Shown one piece after another: positions 50,143-60,058 of a DNA stretch of 64,000 nt. The stretch is from Ehretia macrophylla (Eukaryota > Streptophyta > Magnoliopsida > Boraginales > Ehretiaceae), in assembly GCA_037974665.1 (NCBI GenBank), contig CM075775.1, forward strand, positions 37,536,152 through 37,600,151, written 5' to 3'. Both the position numbers and the translations under genes were made by a program. Positions within the stretch are counted from its first letter, which is position 1; each line of letters begins with the position of its first letter. The notes beneath the pieces are model-generated. The model did not search any database. It had not been told where the DNA came from and saw only the letters and a program-made list of their open reading frames with translations.

Positions 50143-50398
50143 GCTTGGGGCCGTCTGTGGGAAGAGAGTTCTTTCTGTCACTCTTCCCACCACTCATTGA
50201 GAAACCATCATAGTACAAACAAGAAGCCACAGCGCACTGGTAGAGGACTCGCCTAACTCGGATGGGGACCTCGAAACCACCCAAGTGCCTGGTCAATACC
50301 TAACCTAAATCGACGTTGGAACGAGCCAATGTATACACTTAGCCTCACAAACCAACCCTTCAACAGATGAAGACCTTAACTCCAGCCTGTCACCAGAG

Positions 50399-51824
50399 AT
50401 GAGGATGATGCTCAGGATGTTTGAGGAACTTAAGGAGCAGGTAGCCCGACTAGTTGCGGACCCCCCGGCTCTACCAACAGCTGCTCTACGGCCCACGTAT
50501 CCACAATTCCGTATCGCAGCCCCAAGGCAAAAACGGGCGCAAGAAGGAGAGGGCTTCTTAGTACCGATGGCGGGACCTGAGGAGGCGAGAGGGAAAAGGG
50601 AGGCATATACCGACCCCGAGTAGGCCAAGACCGCGGCTACCATAGCCAAGGTCATTAACCAGCTCGGTGTAAGCCAGCTCTCTCCCGAGGTACTGGCCAC
50701 GCCACTGTCCACCGGCAACCGGAAGCCCAACCTGGCAGTTTATAATGGGGATGGAGACCCAACTAGCTACCTGTTCAACTTTGATCCATGTGACTCTGCA
50801 TGATATGACCGATCTCATGAAGACGAAGACATTTCCGACCACCCTGGTTGGCAATGCCTTGGATTGGTTCCAAAAACTTCGACCCGACTCTATTGTAAGT
50901 TTTCATCAGCTGGCTGAGGCTTTCATGTCCCGCTTCGCGTGTAGCCGACTGGGAACCCGCCACACTTCACTATTGCTGTGGGTGAAACAGCATAGAGAGG
51001 AAAGTTTGAGGGCTTACACAGCTCGATTCAATGAAGAGTCCCTCAGAATCCCCAACCTGGAGGACTTCATGGCATTGATGGCTTACCAAAGTGGGCTCAG
51101 GTCGGGTCCCCTCACATCCTTCTTGGTTATCGACCCAGTGGATGCCGTAGCTGAGCTGATGGTACGGGGAGAAGGGTACATACACTCGGAAGAAATCGAT
51201 CAGGCAAAGAGGGACGATGACAAGGAGAAAGAAGCTGGGAAGAAAGGAGAGGCCTCCCGAGGCCAACCTGGAAGTAAGGCCCAAAATGACCGTGGCAAGC
51301 AGCTTCAACAGCTAAAGCAGAACCCCCGGTTCACTATGTTCACTCCCCTTAACACTACAAGAGAGCAAATCCTGATGGAGATCCAACACCAGAACCACCT
51401 ACTTCCAGCCTCGAGGATGAAAGGCCGACCTGAGAAGCGCAATAGGACCAAGTATTGCCGTTACCATATGGACTACGACCACACCACCGAGGAGTGCAAA
51501 GATTTAAAACAAGAGATCGAGGCACTAATAGCCCGGGGTCACCTCCGGAGGTACGTAGATCAACAACCGACCTGGAGTTACGATCAAAGAGATAGAGAGA
51601 GAAGTCCACCCAGGCACAAGGCTGGGGGCGGACGATTGGCTGTGATTGAGACCATCGCAGGAGGATTGGCATCGGGCTGGGAGATCTCGGCTGGCAGGAA
51701 GGGTTATGTTCGGGCTGGAAGGGAATATGGGCCGGTGCGGGGTTATGTCCCGGAGATGGAGGAACTCACTTTCTCCTCAGAAGACTTAGAGGGGGTGATA
51801 TTGCCCATGACGATCCATTGGTGA
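50399..51824 (+). pseudogene. Tat element gag, frameshifted
   Basis: The coding sequence starts in one frame (MRMMLRMFEELKEQVARLV) and passes a stop at 50,621-50,623. It continues in another frame from about 50,790 (NALDWFQKLRPDSIVSFHQLA, FTPLNTTREQILMEI, then a CCHC-like KYCRYHMDYDHTTEECKDLK). The last motif is the zinc-knuckle region of Tat-type gag. The shift near 50,790 and the early stop show decay. Confidence 0.88.
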
Positions 51825-52275
51825 TCAGTGCCGAAATAGCCAACTTCACCGTGAAGAGGTTGATGATGGACACTGGGAGCTAGGCAGAAGTCCTATTCTT
51901 GAGCGCATTTGAGCAGATGGGGTTGGACAAGAGCCGACTCAGGCCGTTGAGGGGCACCTTAGCTGGTTTCACCGGACAAGCCTACCGAGCCGAAGGGGTC
52001 ATCAACCTCCCACTGAAGCTGGAAGAAGGAGACAAGCGGGTTTTGATACAAGCCAACTTCATTGTGATAGATTGCAACTCCACTTACAATGGGATCTTGG
52101 GTCAGGTGACACTCAATCATTTTAGGGTCATTCCTTCAACTTATCATCAGGCCTTGAAGTTCTTGACCTCGGGCGGCACAGCCACCATCCGAAGAGCTCA
52201 GCTCTCGACTCGAGAACCAGATTGCTTGGCTGGGGACCAGATTTTCCTGAGGAGAAGAAGGATGCCAAGAGAGGA
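51825..52275 (+). pseudogene. Tat element protease
   Basis: Reads ANFTVKRLMMDTGS, then a TAG stop where a serine is usual, then AEVLFLSAFEQMGLDKS. It ends with the conserved STYNGILGQVTLNHFRVIPS. D-T-G-S is the aspartic protease active site. The stop at 51,882-51,884 falls within this motif. Confidence 0.85.
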
Positions 52276-53745
52276 AGCCCAGCTGAAGACCTTCAAGAGG
52301 TGGAGCTCTCCGATTAAACAAAGAGAGCGAAGATTAGGGTTGAACTCTCTGATGACCTCAAGAAAGATATAAGCCAATTTCTTCTGAAAAATGAACATAA
52401 ATTTGCATGGTCTGCTTCTGACATGACAGGTATTGACCCGAGTGTGATTGAGCATCACTTAAATGCCGACCCAAATCACTATCTGGGAAAGCAAAAGTGC
52501 AGGCACTTCCATTATGATAAACAACAGATCATAGCAGAGGAAGTGGACAAGTTGGTAGACGCCGACCACATAAAGGAAATTCAATACCCGACCTGGTTAT
52601 CCAACATGGTACTAGTGACCAAGTCCTCAGGCGGATGGAGATTATGTATTGACTTCACCGACCTCAATAAATCTTGCCCTAAGGACTATTCTCCCCTACC
52701 TCGGATTGATCAAATGGTGGATGCTACCTCTGGGTTCGAGCTACTCTTTTTTATGGATGCCTTCAAAGGCTATAACCAGATTAAGATGGCTCCCGGGGAC
52801 AAACAGAAAACTACTTTCACCACCGATAAAGATCTCTACTATTATGAGGTCATGCCTTTTGGCCTCAAGAATGATAGAGCTACCTATACTCGGATGGTGA
52901 ACAAAGCATTCAAGAACCAGATTGGCCGAAATATGGAGATCTATGTAAAAGACATGTTGGTCAAGAGCAGGAGGGTAGAAGACCATGTGACCGACCTGGC
53001 TGAAGCTATTGCCGTGATGGAGTACTTTGGGATAAAACTGAACCTGGAAAAGTGCGCATTCGGCATTAAGGTGGGAAAGTTTTTGGGTTTCATGGTCACG
53101 ACCCGAGGAATAGAAGCCAACCCGAAGAAGGTTCAGGTGGTACTTGACCTGGCACTGCCAACCTGCGTGAAAGATGTCCAGGTGCTCGCGGGCAAAGTTG
53201 CGGCGTTGAACAGATTCATGTCCAGGTCGGCCGACAAGTGTGCTCCTCTATTCAAAATATTGAGGAATCCTAAAAATTTTGAATGGACTACGGAATGCCT
53301 GAACGCCTTCCAAGAGCTGAAAAAGTATCTAGATTCGCCACTCCTGTTATCCCGACCTGAGATAAGGGAGGAGCTGGTACTATACTTGGCATGCTCAGGG
53401 ACAGCAGTGGCGGCTGTACTGGTCCATGAAGAAGGGAAGGAGTAGAAACCGGTCTATTATGTTAGCAAAACCTTGCAAAGGGCTGAGGCAAGATACTCTT
53501 CCTTGGAAAAACTTGCTCTCGCGCTCGTCACGGTGGCAAGGAAGCTGAAGCCATACTTTTATACTCACCCAATTAAGGTCATGACGGACGCCCCGCTCAG
53601 GTCCATCATGCACAAACCGGAGACGTTGGGTAGACTGTTGAAATGAGAAGTTGAGCTGAGTCAATTTGACATCATCTACCAACCCAGAACAACCATCAAA
53701 GCCCAAGCCATCGCGGACTTTGTGGTGGAATGTACTAGCCGCACC
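52276..53745 (+). pseudogene. Tat element reverse transcriptase and RNase H
   Basis: Contains GGWRLCIDFTDLNKSCPKD, then LPRIDQMVDATSGFELLFFMDAFKGYNQIKM and PFGLKN, the palm and finger motifs of Ty3/gypsy reverse transcriptase. The catalytic Y-x-D-D motif reads YVKDML here: the first Asp of the pair is Lys, which should abolish polymerase activity. The connection and RNase H follow (KPVYYVSKTLQRAEARYSSL). Stops lie at 53,443-53,445 and 53,644-53,646. Confidence 0.92.
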
Positions 53746-54152
53746 AAGCATGACCTGAAGGATGTGTGGAAGGTCCATGTGGATGGGGTATCAGGGAAAT
53801 CTGGAAGCGGAGCTGGAGTGGTCATCCTCGACCCGACCCGACATGAGCATAATACTCCCTCAAGTTTGTCTTCCCGGCGTCCAACAACGAGGCTGAGTAC
53901 GAAGCAGTGATCGCGGGATTGAAAATTGCGGGTCAGCTCAGGGCACAAACAATTGACCTGAGTACCGACTCTCAATTGGTTGCTAGTCAGATATCAGGAG
54001 AGTTCGAAGCTAAAGACGATGCTATGCTGGCTTACCTCAACAAAGTTAAAGATTTGACCTCAGGGCTCAAGAGGCTCACGGTGCAGCAAATCCCGAGGGA
54101 GAAGAATATGAAGGCTGACGCTCTGTCCAGGTTGGCCTTGGGCGAGAGCTGA
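53746..54152 (+). pseudogene. Second, archaeal-type RNase H of the Tat element
   Basis: Begins WKVHVDGVSGKSGSGAGVV and, after a frameshift near 53,870, continues EAEYEAVIAGLKIAGQL, LSTDSQLVASQISGEFEAKD and REKNMKADALSRLA. These are the four RNase H blocks (D, E, D, D). It is separate from the RNase H fused to the reverse transcriptase. Such a double arrangement is diagnostic of the Tat clade of plant Ty3/gypsy elements. Confidence 0.88.
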
Positions 54153-54369
54153 CCTACACTGGTCCATGTGGAAGAAGTCTCCGAACCAAGTATCCAGTTG
54201 GGAAGACAAGCCGTAGCCGAGCTCAATTTAAGCCCAGATTGGACCCGACCAATCATAGACTACTTGGAGGGGGTATAACCCCGGAGGATGAAAAAGTAGC
54301 TCGAAAACTCATGAAACAAGCCTCACGGTTTGTCATAATAGATGGGCAATTTTAAAAGAGAGCCTACGC

Positions 54370-55468
54370 TTGGCCTCTCTTAAAGTGTGTTGGGCCTGAG
54401 GAGGGAAACTATGTACTCCGAGAGATCCATAAAGGGGTATGTGGAAACCACTTGGATGGCAAGGCTTTGGCTCAGAAGGCATTGATGCAAGGCTATTTTT
54501 GGCCAACCTTAGAACAAAATGCCAAAGAGTATGTAAAAAAGTGTGACACCTGCCAAAGGTTCGCCAATATACAGAAAAAGCCTCCAGTAGACCTGACAGT
54601 GATGATAAGCCTGTGGCCATTCTATCAATGGGGTCTAGATATCATTGGCCTATTGCCAACTAGTGTTAGCCAAAAGAAACACGCATTCGTAGTTGTAGAC
54701 TACTTCACCAAATGGCCTGAGGCTGAAGGTGTTGCTAGAATAACAGAAAAGGCAACTTGGGATTTTGTGTGGAAGAATATCATTTGCCAATTTGGGGTGC
54801 CAAAGGTCATTATTACCGACCACGACAAGTAATTTGACAGTGCATACTTTCGAGGCAAATGTGCGGAGATCGGGATCGACCTTAGATTCTCATCTATTGT
54901 TCACCCTCAAAGTAATGGCCGAGTTGAAAGAACTAACCAAATCATTTTGCAGGGCTTGAAAACCAAGCTAGAGGAAGCAGAAGGCCAGTGGGCATCGATT
55001 CTCCCTGAGGTACTGTGGGCTCAACGAACTACTACCAGCTCGGCAACGGGAGAATCGCCCTTCAAGCTGACCTTCAGTACTCAAGCAGTGCTGCCAGTGG
55101 AGATCGGGTCTCCGACCAGTAAAACTTTCCATCACGATCCAGTAATAAACGGAGCCCTAATCTGTGGAGAGCTCGACCTCACTGAAGAGCTCCGAGCCAA
55201 AGCTCAGATCAGGATGTTGGCCAGTAAAGCCGCCATGCAGAGAGCTTTTGCCAGGCAGGTCAAGCCTAAGCCTATTAAGGTTGGCGACCTCGTCCTCAGA
55301 AATACCATCTTTTTGCCACGCCCGGGTAACAAGCTCTCCCCGAACTGGGAAGGACCGTACAAAATCGTGAAAGAAGTCCGACCTGGGACCTTCTACCTCT
55401 GCGATAGATACGGAAAACAGTTAAAGAATGCATGGCACGCAGAACACCTGAAGAGATATTTTGTCTAA
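54370..55468 (+). pseudogene. Tat element integrase
   Basis: Includes the His/Cys zinc domain (GNHLDGKALAQKAL and KKCDTCQRF). The core has D (WGLDIIGLLP), a second D (FGVPKVIITDHDK) followed by a TAA stop at 54,830-54,832, and E (VERTNQIILQGLK). The C-terminal module ends KLSPNWEGPYKIVKEVRPGT and AWHAEHLKRYFV before the stop at 55,466-55,468. The core is otherwise complete. Confidence 0.92.
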
Positions 55469-55665
55469 CGGTCCCCGAGCTGAAATCTTTTGTAATGGCC
55501 CTGAACCGAAAACTCTTGTAGAGGCCCCGAGCCGAAATCTCTTGTAAAGGCCCCGAGCCGAAATCTTTTGTTACGGCCCCGAGCTAGAAACTCTTGTAAC
55601 AGCCCCCGAGCTGAAAGATCTCTTGTAGAGGCCCCAAGCCGAAACTTTACCTGTAATTGGCTCCT
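55469..55665 (+). repeat. Tandem repeats after integrase
   Basis: Six or seven imperfect units of about 36 bp built on CGAGC(C/T)GAAA(T)CT(C/T)TTGTA...GGCCC. They lie directly after the integrase stop, before the antisense frame. Confidence 0.85.
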
Positions 55666-56288
55666 GAGCCCAATGTATTTTGTAAACCAGTGTGAAGCTC
55701 GACCCGGGCCCAAGCACCTCAACTACTTAGCTATTAAAAATTCGGATTAATGCGGTGGCCACGCTTAATTGCTCGGGTATAATCAATAATAATTCGATTC
55801 ACTTTACCAGTTCGGATTAGAGTCCAACTCGGTATTAGCCGGCTTTAGGTCGGTATGTTAGTTTGGGTCTAAACTCGAACTCAATATTTGTCAACATTAG
55901 TTTGACCAATTTTAAATCGGACTGACGAGTCCAGGTCGGCGACGAATATATGGTTGCCCAGTTAACCAGCTCGGATTAGGATGAAAACTCATTTATCGCG
56001 TCCAGCTCGATTCTTACATTTAAGTCAATTACTCAAGTTTGAAAGGTCCATTATTTTGGTCCGACCCCATTTACTTGAGAAAATTTGCAAAGAGAAAGTA
56101 CGCACGTACGGACTTGGACAAAATGCAAATAAAGCTGAAAACATTCATTTTATTAATTTGGAAAGTACAAACTACAAAAGCCCGACCCAGGCAAATTACA
56201 AAAGTCATTTAGTTGCAGGGCCAGTGGCAGCAGCGTCAGCTTCATTCCCAACCTGGTTCATGGCCTTCTTGACAAAGTCCATCACCTC

Positions 56289-58552
56289 CTAGGCTTGGGA
56301 CTTGAGGTCGGCCAGAAGCTCGGGAACCTCCCAAAATTCTAGCAGTGGGGCCTCCAAGATTTCGATATAATCATTCTTGGAGGCGGGGAGAAAGGTCTTT
56401 GCTCGCTCTCGAGCGGCGACCTGACCTCGGAAGTAATATTCCAACTTGGCGTACTTGGCCATGACCCCGCCCTCGCTCTCTACCCAACTCACTATTGCGT
56501 CGCTAGACTTGAAGGCCTTTATCGCCTTTTCTCCATTTGCTCCGACCCGGTCGAGTAGTTCCTAGAACTTCGCCTCGGCCTTGCAGATATCAGTCTTGTA
56601 GCGTTCCACGTCCTTGCCTGCAGCCTGGCGTCGGGACTCTTCTGTTCGGAGCTCTTTTTTCAGCCGGTCAACCTCCGCGGCATCCTTCTTGTATCTTTTG
56701 GAGGCCTTATCCCTTTGGGACTCGAGCTCAGCTCGGGAATCAGTACATCGCTGCTCGAGCTCGACGCAGTAGGCCTGGACTTGGGTGAGGAGGCTGGGTA
56801 TTGAAAGAACATGGGACTCCGCTTGCACAAAGGGCAACAGACACGGTGAGTCGGGCCGACAGACCTCACAATATGTAATCGAGTGCAACTCACCGTGACG
56901 GCGGCCGTCCTCAGGTCGAGTGAGAGTTGCTTTGCTAAGACCCCTGCCAGCTTGGGGTCGCGGGCCACCTTGGCCGCCTCCATAAAATCCTTGCTGGGAG
57001 GGATCACCTCCGCAGCCTTGCCTTTCCCTGAATATTTTGCCCGAGGTCGCTTCATATTGTCAGGACGGGTTGCCGAGCACTCTTGTATCACTACGCCCGA
57101 GCTCGATCTCTTGGGCAGGGGAGACTCCGAAGTCCCTTTGGAATTCATCTCGGTGCCGACCTCCCGAACTTGGCCGCTAGACCGCTGCCTCTGCTATTGA
57201 GGAACGGAGGGGCCAAAATCGGACCGAGCCAAGCCGTCACCGCTAGCCTTAGTCCCCCTCCTCTTTCTTTGGGCATAAGCAAGCTTTCCAGTATCAGTCA
57301 TGTCTGCAAAAAACAAACTAAAAAGAGGTGAGAAATGACCAAATACTAACTGAAAAGAACAATGGTAGACAAGGAGACGGGGGAGGTCGGGCATTGATCC
57401 TGCGAACTGACCCTCTTCTGAACTGGATTCCGCATCCTCTTCGGGCTCAGGAAGTAAATGGGGATGATTCGTTGAGAGGTCGGGTTCCCTCCCGAATAAC
57501 CTTGATTCCCAGATCCTGTCCCACCTGAGCACGCTATTGATATTTATCAGCGTTCCCGGCTCGGGTCTCAGCACCCCGACCTCGACGAGTTTCGCGTCTG
57601 AAAGCTTGGGGTCATCGTCCACATTGTTCTTTAAAGAGGGATTCCAATCCACTCTGCACCCCGGGTTCACAGCCTGCTCCACCCAATAGTAATCGTTGTG
57701 CCAACCCTTATTGGAGGAGTGCCACTTGGTGAATATGGCATTACTGGCCCGAGCTGCGGATTGAAACCACCCTGGCAGCTTCGGGTTGGGCTTGCACACA
57801 AAGAACTGCCTAAACCATTGCAGGGTCGACTCTATTTCTTTCTCGAGACAGAATACATAAAACGCCATCACTACGACCCATTCATTGGGCGACATCTGAC
57901 CTGGGCTAAGCTCAAAATAGTTCAAAATGTCGGCGATGAAGTCGGGAAGTAGACGCCGGATGACATCGAAGGTAGGGTCGTAGATAGTGAAGTGGTCGGG
58001 TGGAGGATAGCAAGTGGATTCGCGCCGACCCGGAACCTTCAATTTGTGGTGCCGATCCATCGACCAATTCCTTAGCCTGGCGTTGGTCATCTGCATAGTA
58101 GAATGGCACTCGCACTTACAACAGGCGAACAATTGCTCAATCCTCTTCCCCCGAGCTGACGAACCACTGGCCGTAGCCGGGTTCTGGGGTCTGACTGCTC
58201 TCACCGGGACTACTGCAATTAGCTTCACAGTGGAAGCTCTAGCTAAGTACTCCTGTGGTATCTCGACCCCTTCCAACCGGTTTAGAGGTGACCCATCTTC
58301 TTTATCTCCTACTTCTCCCAAGTCGGCCAAAGGATCCTCCTCAGCCTCCTCTTGCACCTGCCTGACACCAATAACTTGGCAATCATCATCACTCTCCCTA
58401 GGCCCAGATTGCCAAGCTGATCCTTGAGACACATCGGTGTTGTTACCACTGTGACCTCCATCCGAGCTGGATTCTGAGCTTGACGGATTCTCGTCCCTTC
58501 CGTAGGATCTCACCTCCATCACTTGGGAATCTTCCGACTCCGACCTCCCCAT
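56289..58552 (-). CDS. Antisense frame of the Tat element, gypsy-type transposon protein
   Basis: A long minus-strand frame from MGRSESEDSQVMEVRSYG runs 452 codons to 57,194. After a stop it continues in the same frame class to about 56,894, and in a second frame from about 56,792 to 56,289. The N-terminus is acidic and serine-rich. A central globular part (about 150-330) has a conserved Trp/Phe pattern (FIADILNYFELSPGQMSPNEW, GWHNDYYWVEQ) resembling the plant domain called putative gypsy type transposon. The C-terminal part is a strong coiled coil (ESQRDKASKRYKKDAAEVDR). The change of frame near 56.9-56.8 kb could be an intron or a frameshift; the simple GT..AG choice does not keep phase. 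Function is unknown. Confidence 0.7.
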
Positions 58553-59007
58553 CCTGTCTACAAATTAAAATATATGTACAGGAATATCTAAAGGGAGTCG
58601 GAACGTACCTACCGCTCTAGTTGTGGAAGATGACATGATCTAACTGCCTCCGACTTAATTGGCTCTGAGTTAATGGATCCCGAGCTAAACACACCGAGAA
58701 GATTGCTTGCTGAGCTAAAAATGTCCAACCACTCTGGTTGCCGACCTGAAAGCTCTCCAAATTTTGTGATTAAAGTGTGAAATGAATCTCGAACTTCAGG
58801 GCCCTATTTATAGGCAACTCCAGTAACCGTCTCGAGAATCCCAAACATCGCATCTCGTCATAATTGCCAGGTGACGTGTCAGCCATCCGAAGGGCATGCA
58901 CCGCTGACGTGGCCATTCTCTGCCGGGGTCGGGCACCTCCAGCTCGGGAACAACTCTCAAATCTAGATCTCACTTTCTCGATCTCGACTTGGGGGGAAGG
59001 GGGGGAT

Positions 59008-59484
59008 TGATGAGGGTGGACCCCGAGCTGAGGTAAGATACACGCACCGAGTTGAGTCCGGCCAACCCAAGCCAAGGCCAACCCAGTCAGTTAATGTCCA
59101 ACCTAGATGCTGATCCAACTTCACCCTGACCCAGGAAAACCCCGACCTCTGCGCCAGCTGTCCTAATGGGACATAAAGCCTTAATGAAACATAAAGCTGC
59201 GCAGCATTAAATGCTGTTAAATCCAAATTTAGTATAATAGAGCTCCACCCCTTCATTTCTGAGGTAACTCGTCATTAAATGCTCTCAGCTACTCCTCCAG
59301 CTCGGATATACTAATCATTCGCACGCCTGATGGGAAAATCCGGGTCATCACCTCGCCTTTTCCTTCATTTTCCTTGTGCAGGTCCAGCAGTCTACCCGAA
59401 AATCCAGGTCAGGTAGCCGACCTAGAAATTCAGCTCGGCGGGAGTAGCCATTCAACCTCAACTGCGAGATTCCAAACCTCAACA
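59008..59484 (+). repeat. Tat element 3' LTR
   Basis: 477 bp, highly similar to the 5' LTR. Its TATA box has lost one base (AGTATAATAGAG). A G-rich polypurine tract (about 58,990-59,007) precedes it. Confidence 0.92.
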
Positions 59485-60058
59485 AGGCCAATGAAGAAAA
59501 TACACAAATATATATATAAAAAAACTTTTGAGTCTAGTGAGAATTACAAATCGTAATTATAGGTATGAATTGAATCTGACAATGTTTGTATACGGTACCA
59601 AATTTTAGTAAGAACTCTATACATTATCACTAAATCTAGTTAAAGAAACGTCTAAATCAATTTTCAAAATGCAAATAAAATATGAAGCTTAATAACTTTG
59701 CTTCCAAATTGATTCTGGTCGAAAAAACTTTGTGTAAAATCTAAGAAATGATTTGAAAACGTTAGTTTTCCTAATAAGCCTTGATTTCCAAGGATCTGAC
59801 CCGTCCATTCACCTAACAAGAGAAAACATGCATGACATGGCAGCCGAGACAATATTATCACCTATATATAGTTGCGTTAGTCATTTCATGCCTAAGTACA
59901 ACAAGCTAGTAAGACCTAGAAGAGCTAAAACTCATCAACTACACAGGAAAAATGATTAATCTCTATCAATAGACTTGTTAAAGTCCCGAACAATAGCGTA
60001 CTTAGTGCCACAGAGAGCTAAAAGCCAAAAACTATATACTTAGAGAGGATCGACGTTA
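59485..60058 (+). promoter_or_regulatory. Promoter region of the LAC4-type laccase
   Basis: Contains a TATA box CTATATATAG (59,862-59,871) about 190 bp before the start codon. The motif ACCTAAC (59,811-59,817), about 50 bp further upstream, is a MYB-binding AC element found in lignin and xylem gene promoters. No gene is coded here. Confidence 0.55.

Larger units (their letters stand above)
49665..59484 (+). mobile_element. Tat-lineage Ty3/gypsy element with antisense frame
   Basis: 9.8 kb with LTRs of about 478 bp. GC content is clearly higher than in the surroundings. Order: 5' LTR, primer site, gag, protease, reverse transcriptase, RNase H, a second (archaeal-type) RNase H, integrase, a short tandem-repeat patch, then a long reading frame on the opposite strand, polypurine tract and 3' LTR. 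The extra RNase H and 3' antisense frame are marks of the Tat lineage. Five or more frameshifts and several stops make it inactive. Flanking 5-mers GGGTC and AGGCC are not identical, so the target duplication is eroded or absent. Confidence 0.93.

Noticed and set aside
50305-50730. Minus-strand frame of 141 codons opposite gag
   Set aside because: A mirror of gag coding sequence in a GC-rich element, with no motif of its own.
55469-55665. Possible CRISPR-like array
   Set aside because: Units are imperfect and directly adjacent without unique spacers, and lie inside a plant retrotransposon.
58014-58427. 137-codon plus-strand frame in the Tat element
   Set aside because: It lies opposite the antisense frame, which has recognisable domain features; the plus-strand frame has none.
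49518-59490. Tat element nested inside the Athila-like element
   Set aside because: The Athila-like 3' LTR and its CGTAC duplication end at 49,522, about 140 bp before the Tat element starts, so they are neighbours and not nested.
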